Below, in pieces: positions 16,901 to 24,088 of a stretch of DNA of 25,900 nucleotides. The translations under genes were made by a program, and so were the position numbers. The notes beneath the pieces were generated by a model. It saw only the letters and a program-made list of their open reading frames with translations, ran no database searches and was not told the origin of the DNA. The DNA lies in the IMG/VR virus record IMGVR_UViG_3300025326_000186, positions 1 to 25,900 of that record; one strand, 5' to 3'. The stretch is from a virus. How positions within the stretch are numbered: position 1 is the stretch's first letter; every line of letters begins with the position of its first letter.

Positions 16901-18413
16901 GGACTACATGAACGGGCCGGTCACGGAGGACGTGCGACGCTACGACATGCAGCGCGACGGCATCGACCGCATCGGAGCGACCCGGTACTACCCGCGGAAG
17001 CGTCGGGTCAAGGGCCAGCAGGAAGAGGATCTGGAGAAGATGGCGGCCTCGGACCTGGATCGCATGACGATCAGCCAGACCGACATCGCCCAGGAGCGCG
17101 GCCACGATACCATCAGTCCGATCGTCATCCGCGACATCTTCCAGGTCTTCCGCAACACGACCTGGAAGGCGGCGCATCTGGCGAACATGGCCCCGGCCCT
17201 GCGCGTGGCCGACTCGACGTTGCGGCATCCGGACGTGCAGGCGGCCCTGCGCACGCGGCAACAGAGGCGATTCAACCGCCAACTCACGCTCCTGCTGGAC
17301 CTGATCGCACGCGATATCCTCGGGGCACCGTTCAACGTGACGGCCTCCGAGGCCAACTGGCGGACGCTGATGCAGAACGTCGGCAAGGGCCTGCTCGGGC
17401 TCAACGTCGCCGTGAATCTCTACCAGGTCGTGTCCCTGCTCTCGGCCCGAGAATACATCCCAGTTAGTTTCCTGACGCAAGCCGCCGGCGAAGTCGCCTT
17501 CATGCACCTGATGGGTGACAGCGAGATCGAGAAGCGCATGTACGCCGCCTCGCCCGACCTGCAATTCCGCGAGGAGCAATCGGCGATCGGCATCGTCCTT
17601 GAAGGCGGCCAGGCGCCCGGAGACTTCCTCGGCGCCAAGCCGCGTGGCGAGTGGATGCTGGCGGGCATGAAGCACATGGATCACCGGACGATCGTGGCGA
17701 TCTGGCGGGCATCGGAGCGATACGCCGATTCGCAGGTCGAGCAGGGCCGCCTTCAACCCGCCGGACGCGACGAGTTCGTGAAGGATCTGGCCGAAGAGAC
17801 GGTTCAGAACACGCAGCCCAATTTCGACCCGCTGCACCAGAGCTTTCTCGCAATGGAGTCCAAGAAGAGCGCCATGATCCGCATGGCGAGCTTCTTCAGG
17901 TCGCAGACCGGCATGTTCATGGCGACGACGATCCGGGACGTTTACCGGGTCAGGCGGGCCATCCGTGACCAGAAGAACGTCGGCCGCGAGGTCCGCCGTG
18001 CTACGGCCAATTTCTCGGTCAACTGGATGCTCAACTCGATTCTGATTCAGGCCATCGCCGACTTCGTGGGCTTCGCCTTCCGCGGCTTCCACCGGGACGA
18101 CAAGGACGACACGCTGCTGACCTTCCTGCGACGTTCGGCCAGCAACATGCTGGGCATCATCCCAATGGCGCAGTTCCTCTCGGCCAGCTTCCAGAACGTG
18201 TTTCCAGTGCTGAGCGTGATGACGGCGATCCGCGACGACATCATGGGGATCGGCGGCAAACACCCGATCAGGCGGATACTGGAGGCGGCCGCCGGCGTGT
18301 CCACGATGTTCGGCCTGCCCGGCGTGCCGGTGCTGCGGCAGTTGGAACAGTTCTATGATGCCATGATCGCCGAGGATGAGCGGGAGCTGAACGCGCCGCC
18401 CAGGAGTCACTGA
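13935..18413 (+). CDS. T7 gp16-like large internal virion protein with an ADP-ribosyltransferase-like domain
   Basis: The 1492-residue protein (T7 gp16 has 1318) is predicted to be ejected into the cell and span the inner membrane. Residues 60-340 are helical with hydrophobic Ala/Gly stretches (around 145-190 and 285-305). Residues about 390-535 look like an ADP-ribosyltransferase domain: PVFRGGT (391-397), FGSGTYYGPRAVAEEFA (from 408), EVQEVQLNI (431-439), and a closing GAGFRGAI followed by YVEYLP. Residues 555-800 are coiled-coil-like and rich in Ala, Lys and Glu. The C-terminal half (from about 880) contains TRYYPRKRR and a segment around residues 1075-1180 resembling polyvalent-protein associated domains. 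It ends in hydrophobic helices. I see no N-terminal lytic transglycosylase motif, unlike T7 gp16. GTG start in a GTGA overlap. Confidence 0.8.
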   Translation: MTALQTTADRLKQLIPDEEQDAEPTGTETSRRIAERFVSVVPDSDDRLTAWELATRMLQIEEALAQPDRDVLGEALISVPRAGAQVARGIAGLEQAAGRIGGPLGESMLAAGQRREAMAQLVLTKFPRSIDTGVSLRRTIGDIVESGPALVAGGLLAMAVPESIPLQLLAFAGTTGAQAAGQAYLDSMRQTGDHEGALVEGAAAGLLETFVERFTFGTAVLNKIPRQYLRMASIRVATRMGTAAAGESLEEGVAAVGMEVTKALVRDEPQRIKAMLEADPAFTSDLIRQMLAGAGAGGFAGTVSGIVETAQISALRKKLAKGLGVTPKDIDELTEAMQAGLEAGLAEPEKPVEPPMATIEIAPTINERERLVVAPPEVVTAEPEAAGAVVPVFRGGTPSTQPSTDAEFGSGTYYGPRAVAEEFAANRPEGEVQEVQLNIAGFFDERNADVADPQHSAFIDSIVAATGLDRESIVRDYGGLGTLRALRKRIAEKSGETGAFPGSTMLRQLLIGAGFRGAIADFRDTIQYVEYLPAAMVAAPPSVPAAEAQPAAVAEPQIAPADPAGQIRDALKKARAAGERAGKAKEAAAEALPEAPPAVQKRVEQAEKAAAVTEFREAHKQAMEALGALRKDFLRQQQSTQAMRDDLAKLVKAAFGGTVPGNLLLRIGRARTTGTFAQALRAAKDALDKRNLKEARATLQKAVRTAQKRPGFATDMAEALRSAFESAGMVIEEGESLKRSLRRFRKHVGKLDVDEAVRLTETVTAIVEGQQRLQNIQRANFRQLVELIAPLVAEEIKTNLKALKIQPSGSEKRPQVEERALLQIMVGAAGLSTPTVLTEIMGGGRTSQTHQVIFRALHESRGAALARWFEGQAALRAIIEAHGLKLKSDELTETSTFMSGEKAIGGDTKAKIVPVTFGDVTINATPAEWGDLLANLEDPKTFDLIFGRGVPLIIDRHGASAKQFNITIEDIPRIREAAGVLAGIETPIVDYMNGPVTEDVRRYDMQRDGIDRIGATRYYPRKRRVKGQQEEDLEKMAASDLDRMTISQTDIAQERGHDTISPIVIRDIFQVFRNTTWKAAHLANMAPALRVADSTLRHPDVQAALRTRQQRRFNRQLTLLLDLIARDILGAPFNVTASEANWRTLMQNVGKGLLGLNVAVNLYQVVSLLSAREYIPVSFLTQAAGEVAFMHLMGDSEIEKRMYAASPDLQFREEQSAIGIVLEGGQAPGDFLGAKPRGEWMLAGMKHMDHRTIVAIWRASERYADSQVEQGRLQPAGRDEFVKDLAEETVQNTQPNFDPLHQSFLAMESKKSAMIRMASFFRSQTGMFMATTIRDVYRVRRAIRDQKNVGREVRRATANFSVNWMLNSILIQAIADFVGFAFRGFHRDDKDDTLLTFLRRSASNMLGIIPMAQFLSASFQNVFPVLSVMTAIRDDIMGIGGKHPIRRILEAAAGVSTMFGLPGVPVLRQLEQFYDAMIAEDERELNAPPRSH
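13936..13951 (+). repeat. 16-bp direct repeat at a start codon, copy 2 (gp16-like gene)
   Basis: This segment is identical to 446-461 in the scaffold gene, at the same position relative to the start codon. The bases immediately outside differ (GTG instead of ATG start, and G instead of A after the repeat). Confidence 0.8.
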
Positions 18414-20143
18414 TGACGATCTCGAACGAATCCTTCCTGGTCGAATACACCGCCCAGGGCATCGCCTCCGAGAAGTTCCCGGTCACCTACGTCTTCTTCG
18501 CCCAGACGGAGCTGTTCGTCTACCACGGGGCGACTGAGGCGACCGCAGCGCTCCAGACCCTCGGGACCAACTACTCGGTTGGCGGCGGAGACGGAGGGCT
18601 CGGGACGATCATCTGGAACGGCACGCCGACGGCCGGCGGGTACGTCGGCATCCTCCGGCGGGCACCGGCGACCCAGGTGGCCGACTACCAGGAGAACGAC
18701 CCGTTCCCCGGTGAGGCGCACGAGGACGCCCTGGATCAGCAGGCACTCGCCCAACAGGCCGCCCTTCGGAGATCCTCGACCGATCCGCGGCACTTCGACG
18801 CACAGGACTCCAAGATCCAGGCCGTGACGCCTGGGGCGGCCACGGGCGAGGTCGTGACCTACGACCAGCTCCAGGCGGCAACGCTGACGCCAGGAAGTTT
18901 GCCGACGATCCTGGCCGGCGACGTGGGGCAGTTCCTTCAGGCGACCGACGATTCGCCGCAACTCGCGGCATGGGAGACGCCGCTTCCCTACATGCCGGCG
19001 TCGCCCGGCGCCGGTGACGTTGGTGAAGTCCTGACGGTGACGGGCGCCGGAGCAACGGCGTTCCAGCCCTTGCCCGCCCCGAGCGGTGCGACCTTCCCGT
19101 TCAACTTCATCACGAACGGGCAATTCGTCGTCAGCCAGCGGGCGGGCGATCTCGGCACGCATACGGCAGCCTCGACCTACCCCAACAGCGACGGTGCGTA
19201 TGTCCTGGATCGGTGGATCCTGCTGTCTGAAGTTGCCAACACGGTCGAAGTGACGCATGAGAACACGGTCGTCCCTGCGGGCGCGAGGCGTTCGCTGCGT
19301 GCAACGGTGACGGCCGCCGGTGCCGGCCAGAAGTTCGGGTTCTTCACCGTCATCGAGAGTGCTCTGGTTCGACGGTTGCTGGCGAACGGCACCACGAGTC
19401 GGCTGTCCTTCCGGTTCAGCCACCGGACGACGACGGGGGCACAGATCCGCAATATCCGCGTGGCGGTCCTGCCCTGGACGGGCGCGGCCGACGCGATCAC
19501 GCGAGATGCCGTTTCCGTCTGGGGCGCCGAAGGCACGACGCCGACCTTCATCGCCGCGTGGAACGCAGCGGAGAACACGGTCGCCAATATCCCAGTGACG
19601 CTCGACGCCTGGGGAGAGGACGTCGAGCAGAACATCCTCATGGACACGGCCAGCACGAACAACGTGGGCCTGTTCATCTGGGTGGACGACAAGGACACGG
19701 TCGCGGGCGACATTCTCTATCTCGGCGACGTGCAGCTTGAAATCGGGGCTCTTGCCAACAGCATCATCCCGGTGGACCCGAGCCTGGAGCGGCTCCGTTG
19801 CCAGCGCTACTTCCAGACCAGCTACCCTGAGACCGTTGCCCCCGGAACCGCCGCGACCACCAATGGCACGACGATCTTCTGGGCGCCGACCTCGATGGAT
19901 TCCGGTGACAACGTGACGACCGAACGCCTCTTTACCATCATGCGGATTGCACCGGGGGTGACGATCTACAACTCGGTGACCGGCGGGTCCGGCTCCATTC
20001 GCAATACGAGCGACGGTGATAACCCGACAGCGGTCGCGGCCCTCATTGGTACGGCGAGTTTCGCCGTGCAGACGACCGTCGCCGCAGCCTTGGATGACGG
20101 AGACCAGGGGCAATGGCTCTGGGTCGCGGACTCCGAACTGTGA
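18413..20143 (+). CDS. Tail fibre protein (T7 gp17-like N terminus, carbohydrate-binding-like C-terminal region)
   Basis: The 576-residue protein (T7 gp17 has 553) has an N-terminal domain of the phage T7 fibre type. Residues 1-130 show FPVTYVFFAQTELFVYHGAT, a YSVGGGDGG turn, GYVGILRRAPATQVADYQEN and then FPGEAHEDALDQQALA. This is the virion-anchoring module. A Pro/Gly/Ala linker follows. From about residue 225 a beta domain starts FNFITNGQFVVSQRAGDLG and continues YVLDRWIL, a pattern of phage receptor-binding modules with carbohydrate-binding-like folds. The end has SLERLRCQRYFQTSYPE and a distal strand-rich domain. The ATG overlaps the upstream TGA by one base. It is the probable host-range determinant. 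Confidence 0.85.
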   Translation: MTISNESFLVEYTAQGIASEKFPVTYVFFAQTELFVYHGATEATAALQTLGTNYSVGGGDGGLGTIIWNGTPTAGGYVGILRRAPATQVADYQENDPFPGEAHEDALDQQALAQQAALRRSSTDPRHFDAQDSKIQAVTPGAATGEVVTYDQLQAATLTPGSLPTILAGDVGQFLQATDDSPQLAAWETPLPYMPASPGAGDVGEVLTVTGAGATAFQPLPAPSGATFPFNFITNGQFVVSQRAGDLGTHTAASTYPNSDGAYVLDRWILLSEVANTVEVTHENTVVPAGARRSLRATVTAAGAGQKFGFFTVIESALVRRLLANGTTSRLSFRFSHRTTTGAQIRNIRVAVLPWTGAADAITRDAVSVWGAEGTTPTFIAAWNAAENTVANIPVTLDAWGEDVEQNILMDTASTNNVGLFIWVDDKDTVAGDILYLGDVQLEIGALANSIIPVDPSLERLRCQRYFQTSYPETVAPGTAATTNGTTIFWAPTSMDSGDNVTTERLFTIMRIAPGVTIYNSVTGGSGSIRNTSDGDNPTAVAALIGTASFAVQTTVAAALDDGDQGQWLWVADSEL

Positions 20144-21636
20144 GCGAACACCACGAGATCGCCAAGCTCCTTGACGAACTGGATTCGATCGATCGCCACC
20201 AGAAGCTCCGGGAGCTGTACCTGGTCAAGCCCGGCAGCGTTCCGGGCAGCCCGTACCCGTGGCAGGTCGCTTGGCACCAGGCGGGCGCCGCAGAGGCAGA
20301 GCGGGCGATTCTCTCGGCCAACCGGGTCGGCAAGACGCGCACCGCCGCCGCCGAAGTGGCGATCCATCTGACCGGGTTCTACCCCCGCTGGTGGAAAGGC
20401 CGACGCTATGACCGCGCTGTCGATGTCATCGTCGCTGGCCGAACGAACGAAGACGTGCGGAACATCCAGCAGAAGGCACTCTGCGGCGTCATCAATGAGC
20501 ACCACCTGCCGGACGGATCCGGGTGGCTGCCGCCCGAGACGATCGGCGCCTGCACTTTCCGCCAGTGCGGCGTGGCGAACGTCCTCGACACCGTGAAAGT
20601 GAAGCATGTTTCAGGTGGCACGAGCGAGATCACCTTCAAGAGCTACGAGCAGCACGCGACCAAGTTCCAGGGCGTGAGTCAAGACATCTGTTGGCTGGAC
20701 GAGGAGCCCGAAGAGTACGAAATCTTCACCGAATGTCAGACTCGCGTGCTCGATCGCAAGGGCATGGTGCTCTACACGAACACGCCGCTGCTGGGCATGT
20801 CCGACATCTGCAAGCACTTCATGGATGGCGGGCACGGGATCTTCTTCACACCCGCGACGTGGGACGATGCGCCGCATCTCGATGCCATCGCCAAGGAAGA
20901 ACTGAAGGCCCGCTACCCCGAGCACGAACGGGCGACACGCACCAAGGGCGTGCCGATGATGGGCACGGGCCGGGTCTACACAGTCGATGACGACGTGATC
21001 CTCTGCGACCCGTTCCCGATCCCCGACCATTTCCGCAGGATCATGGGGCTCGACTTCGGCATCGACCATCCGGCGGCTGGCGCGTGGATCGCCTACGACG
21101 CCGACACGGATATCGTGTACCTCTATGACACGTTCAGAGAGAAGGGCCTGACTCCGCCGGCCCAGGCACAGCTCATCCGGCCGCGAGGACTCTGGATCCC
21201 GGTCGCCTGGCCGCACGACGGGATGGCCCGAGACAAGGGATCCGGCGTCCCGCTCGCCCAGCAGTACCGATCCGCCGGCGTGAACATGCTACCGGAGCCG
21301 GCGCATTGGGAAAGCACGATGATGGTGGAACGCGGCATCCGCAGTTCGCAATCCCGCGAGGCAGGCGCAATGGAACTCTTGGAGCGGATGTATACCGGCC
21401 GGTTCAAGGTTTGCAAGACGCCTGCGACCGCCGTCTTCATGGAGGAGAAGCGGATGCTTCACCGCAAGGGCCAGCCGCCGGTGATCGTCGCGGTTCGGGA
21501 TCACGTCGAGAGTGCCGTCCGGTATGCGATCATGATGCTCCGGTACGCGATCAGCGACACCGAGGCTAACATGGAGGCGCCGGAGTCCGATGGCACGACC
21601 TTCAACCCGTTGGCGGAGTTCAGCCGTGGCCGATGA
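20140..21636 (+). CDS. terL: Terminase large subunit (DNA packaging ATPase-nuclease)
   Basis: The protein packages DNA into the prohead and cuts it. From GTG 20140 (GTGA overlap with the fibre stop) it has 498 residues. ATG 20113 is an alternative that would add 9 residues. Walker A is SANRVGKT (K65, T66). Walker B is ICWLDEEPEE (D187, E188), with the coupling motif in LYTNTPLLGMSD. The RNase H-like nuclease has acidic residues in GLDFGIDHP (D305), WPHDGMARDKGSG (D360) and VRDHVESAVRYAIMML (D454). T7 gp19 is longer (586). No small terminase gene is recognisable next to it. Fibre-then-terminase order matches T7, but here the portal follows rather than standing before the scaffold. Confidence 0.93.
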   Translation: MSEHHEIAKLLDELDSIDRHQKLRELYLVKPGSVPGSPYPWQVAWHQAGAAEAERAILSANRVGKTRTAAAEVAIHLTGFYPRWWKGRRYDRAVDVIVAGRTNEDVRNIQQKALCGVINEHHLPDGSGWLPPETIGACTFRQCGVANVLDTVKVKHVSGGTSEITFKSYEQHATKFQGVSQDICWLDEEPEEYEIFTECQTRVLDRKGMVLYTNTPLLGMSDICKHFMDGGHGIFFTPATWDDAPHLDAIAKEELKARYPEHERATRTKGVPMMGTGRVYTVDDDVILCDPFPIPDHFRRIMGLDFGIDHPAAGAWIAYDADTDIVYLYDTFREKGLTPPAQAQLIRPRGLWIPVAWPHDGMARDKGSGVPLAQQYRSAGVNMLPEPAHWESTMMVERGIRSSQSREAGAMELLERMYTGRFKVCKTPATAVFMEEKRMLHRKGQPPVIVAVRDHVESAVRYAIMMLRYAISDTEANMEAPESDGTTFNPLAEFSRGR

Positions 21637-21838
21637 AACCCTCACGAGCTTCAAGCAGTTGGAGCGGATCATCACCAAGGAGGGCCCGATGATTTGCGAG
21701 TGGCTTACCTGCCCGGTGTGCAAGTACCAGGAGCTGATGATCCATCCGTTTCGCGAGCGCGTCGGATTGGACTGCGGGCACGCGGCGGCGACGACGTGGG
21801 AGCGGGCCTTCGCGGCCCTGGGCAATTCAGGAGAGTGA
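21626..21838 (+). CDS. Small putative zinc-binding protein
   Basis: Starting at GTG 21626, which overlaps the terminase stop by 11 bases, the product has 70 residues. The frame is open from 21590, but an earlier start would intrude deeper into the terminase gene. Cysteines at C24, C29, C32 (TCPVC) and C50-G-H52 (LDCGH) suggest one zinc site of the knuckle or ribbon type. No named family is recognised. It lies between terminase and portal with two other small genes. A small terminase, DNA-binding or adaptor role is possible but unsupported. Confidence 0.6.
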   Translation: MADETLTSFKQLERIITKEGPMICEWLTCPVCKYQELMIHPFRERVGLDCGHAAATTWERAFAALGNSGE

Positions 21839-21840
21839 CC

Positions 21841-21975
21841 ATGCCAAAGGGCAGCAAGGTTCACCGGGCATATGACGCGATGCGGTCCAAGGGCTACTCG
21901 AAGGCGAAGGCGGCCCGGATCGCACAGAGCAAGACCCATCAGAGCCTCCGCACGGGGCGGAAGACGGGCAAATGA
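21841..21975 (+). CDS. Small basic phage protein (44 residues)
   Basis: This short protein, MPKGSKVHRAYDAMRSKGYS followed by KAKAARIAQSKTHQSL, is strongly basic and helical. Proteins with the same opening and a K..AARIAQ..TG.SL pattern are common next to terminase or portal genes of podoviruses, but no function is known to me. The ATG lies 2 bases after the preceding stop. It ends in an ATGA overlap with the next gene. An RNA- or DNA-binding role is suggested only by charge. Confidence 0.7.
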   Translation: MPKGSKVHRAYDAMRSKGYSKAKAARIAQSKTHQSLRTGRKTGK

Positions 21976-22175
21976 GCGGCCTCTTCAGTCCCAAGATTCC
22001 AGCGCCGCCGCCGATTGAGACTCCTCCGACCCGACTCGGTGACGAAGGCGAGATTGGCGAGGCGGTCGAGCGCGAGCGCAAGCGTCGCCTAGCCGCGACC
22101 GGCCGCGAATCCACAATCCTCGGCGGCTCGACGGCTGGGGCGACGCCGTACCGCAAGACTCTCCTGGGAGAATGA
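21972..22175 (+). CDS. Small conserved phage protein upstream of the portal
   Basis: The 67-residue protein starts MSGLFSPKIPAPPPIETPPT, a Pro-rich disordered arm. It then has a charged helix (EAVERERKRRLAATGRESTIL) and ends GATPYRKTLLGE. The R.RR.AA.GR.STIL pattern with a terminal K.LLG is familiar from small proteins encoded just before podovirus portals. The function is not established. It could be a minor head or assembly factor. ATGA overlap at its start, and its stop abuts the portal ATG. Confidence 0.65.
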   Translation: MSGLFSPKIPAPPPIETPPTRLGDEGEIGEAVERERKRRLAATGRESTILGGSTAGATPYRKTLLGE

Positions 22176-23807
22176 ATGGCCCTGACGCTCCGAGACTCGA
22201 TGGCCCGCTACGAGATCGCCAAGAGCGACCGCGGCACCTTCGATCAGCACTGGCAGGAGATGGCCGATCTGGTGTTGCCGACCCGAGACTTCACGGTGAC
22301 CAACCGCCAGCAGGGCGAGCAGCGTCGCATCCCGATCTTCGACGGCACGGCCCCGCTCGCCAACGACACGCTCGCCTCGGCCCTGCACTTCCTGCTGACG
22401 AATCCTGCCGATCGGTGGGTTGACATTCAACTCGAAGAGTACGAAGGCGAACCGGACCAGGAGGGCGCCGCGTGGCTCTATGACACGACGAATCGGATCT
22501 TGACGTATCTCTCCTGGCCGATCAGCGGATTCCCGACGGCTGCACACGAGGTCTACCAGGATCTCGGAGCCTTCGGGAATGGGCCGTGCCAAGCCGGGCC
22601 GCCGAAACTCGGCCTCTTGCGATTCACGTCCCGCTCGCTCGGCGGGATGCACTGGCTCGACGACGACGAAGGCAACATCACCGATGTCTTTCGGACGACG
22701 GAAGTTCGCATCCGTGATCTCGCCGTCATGTTCGATTCGCTGCCGTCGAGCCTCCAGGGCATGTTGCGCACGGCGTCTGGTGCCGAGGAGAAACGATGCC
22801 TCGTGCATCACGTCTGGGAGCGCCGCGACCGCGACCCGATGGGGCAGACGAATCTCGACATGCCGTGGTCGCGGTACTTCCTCGACGGCGGTGCGGATCG
22901 AGACGCCGAATTGGATGTCGGAGGATTCCTGGAGAATCCCTACCTGACGCCGAGATGGAGCAAGGCGTCGGAGGAGACCTACGGACGCGGGCCGGGCATG
23001 AGCGTGCTCCCGACGATCAAGGCCGTCAACGCCATGAGCCGCGACCAGCTTCTCGCAAGTGCTCTGGCGTTGCGGCCCCCGATGGCGGTCTGGGACACGC
23101 AGCTCAAGTACCGCAAGCTCGACCTGAATCCCGGCGGGATCATCTGGATGAGCCAATCCGCCCGCGAGCCACCCAAGGCCGTGGTCACGGGCACCGATCC
23201 CAACGCCGGCCAACTGACGATCGAGCGGGCACAGGCGATGATCGAGAAGGCGTACTACCTGGACACGATCGAATTGCCGCTGGTGCGGAAGTCGCACTCC
23301 GCCATGACGGCCGAGGAGATCATCGCCCGTCGGCAGCAGGCGTTGGCGAAGGCCAGCCCGATCATCTCGCGTCTCCAGGCCGAATGGCTCCAGCCGGTCA
23401 TCAGCCGGACGTTCAGTTGGCTGATGCGGAGCGGGAACCTGCTGCCCGTGCCCGAGAGCCTGAGCGGCCGGCGGCTTCGGCCCGTGTTCACGTCCCCGCT
23501 CGCCCAGAGCCAGCGATCCAGTGAGATCCGCAACATCAACGAAGCCCTTCAGGAGTCGAGCCTGGCGATCCAGACAGACCCGAGTGCGGTCCTGAACCTC
23601 GATGCGAACAAGGCGTTCCGGCGGATCTGGTCGCTCCGCAACGCCGACCCGCGACTGCTACGTCCGATCCGGCTCGTGCAGCAGATGCAGCAGCAGCAGG
23701 CCCAGCAGGCCGAGCTTGCACAGCAGGCGACGACCGCAAGAGAACTGGCGGCTGCGGGCAAGGATGCGTCGGTCGCTCTGCAAGGGCTCCCGGCGCCTGC
23801 GGCATGA
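22176..23807 (+). CDS. Portal protein (T7 gp8-like head-tail connector)
   Basis: The 543-residue protein (T7 gp8 has 536) forms the dodecameric portal. Family landmarks are DQHWQEMADLVLPTR (residues 23-37), the IFDGTAPLANDTLASALHFL segment with its LTNPADRWVDIQ continuation, and LGAFGNGPC in the first third. The middle has YGRGPGMSVLPTIKAVNAMS, the conserved G.GP....L...K..N motif, and later LDTIELPLVRKSHSAMTAEE with I.RRQ. The C terminus has a Gln-rich run near residues 504-520 (QQMQQQQAQQ), probably disordered or a crown helix. GGGAG at 22166-22170 supports the ATG. In T7 the portal precedes the scaffold. Here it is beside the terminase. Confidence 0.92.
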   Translation: MALTLRDSMARYEIAKSDRGTFDQHWQEMADLVLPTRDFTVTNRQQGEQRRIPIFDGTAPLANDTLASALHFLLTNPADRWVDIQLEEYEGEPDQEGAAWLYDTTNRILTYLSWPISGFPTAAHEVYQDLGAFGNGPCQAGPPKLGLLRFTSRSLGGMHWLDDDEGNITDVFRTTEVRIRDLAVMFDSLPSSLQGMLRTASGAEEKRCLVHHVWERRDRDPMGQTNLDMPWSRYFLDGGADRDAELDVGGFLENPYLTPRWSKASEETYGRGPGMSVLPTIKAVNAMSRDQLLASALALRPPMAVWDTQLKYRKLDLNPGGIIWMSQSAREPPKAVVTGTDPNAGQLTIERAQAMIEKAYYLDTIELPLVRKSHSAMTAEEIIARRQQALAKASPIISRLQAEWLQPVISRTFSWLMRSGNLLPVPESLSGRRLRPVFTSPLAQSQRSSEIRNINEALQESSLAIQTDPSAVLNLDANKAFRRIWSLRNADPRLLRPIRLVQQMQQQQAQQAELAQQATTARELAAAGKDASVALQGLPAPAA

Positions 23808-24088
23808 GCGAAGAGCGTGACGAACGGCCGGTCCAGTACCGGCTCGCCTTCGAGAGCGATTGCGGCCGCGCGGTCCTGGCGGATCTCATGTCGTTCTGCG
23901 GATTGCTCAATGAGACGCACGCGCCCGGCGACCCGGCCGAGACGGCGTTCCGAGAGGGCAAGCGTGCCGTCGCGCTCTACGTCATCCGGGTGATGCAGGG
24001 GACGCCGATGCCTCCGAAGCCGGAGGATGTGGCGCTGGCGAGCCTGGAACGGATGTTCCCGGGGATCTTGAGCGGTGCATCCGGCTGA
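23804..24088 (+). CDS. Bbp19-like conserved phage protein
   Basis: The 94-residue protein resembles the Bbp19 family of small proteins found after podovirus portals. It has FESDCGRAVLADLMSFCGL (residues 16-34), a PGDPAETAFREGKRAVAL segment (41-58), and a short C-terminal helix. This matches the F.s..Gr.VL.dL ... eG.R pattern of that family, whose role is unknown. It starts in an ATGA overlap with the portal. Its last 107 bases overlap the 3' end of the minus-strand helicase gene, so the two transcription units collide here with no visible terminator. Confidence 0.75.
   Translation: MSEERDERPVQYRLAFESDCGRAVLADLMSFCGLLNETHAPGDPAETAFREGKRAVALYVIRVMQGTPMPPKPEDVALASLERMFPGILSGASG

Noticed and set aside
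15459-18410. 983-residue antisense ORF opposite the gp16-like gene
   Set aside because: It lies wholly antisense to a well-supported gene. Its length comes from high GC at third codon positions, and no protein motifs are visible.
18407-20113. 568-residue antisense ORF opposite the tail fibre gene
   Set aside because: Its sequence is Arg/Gly/Asp/Val-rich without domain motifs and fully antisense to the fibre gene, as in other GC-driven shadow frames.
21626-21838. Small terminase subunit
   Set aside because: The size is too small, and the Cys/His pattern does not match known small terminases. Only proximity to the large subunit suggests it.
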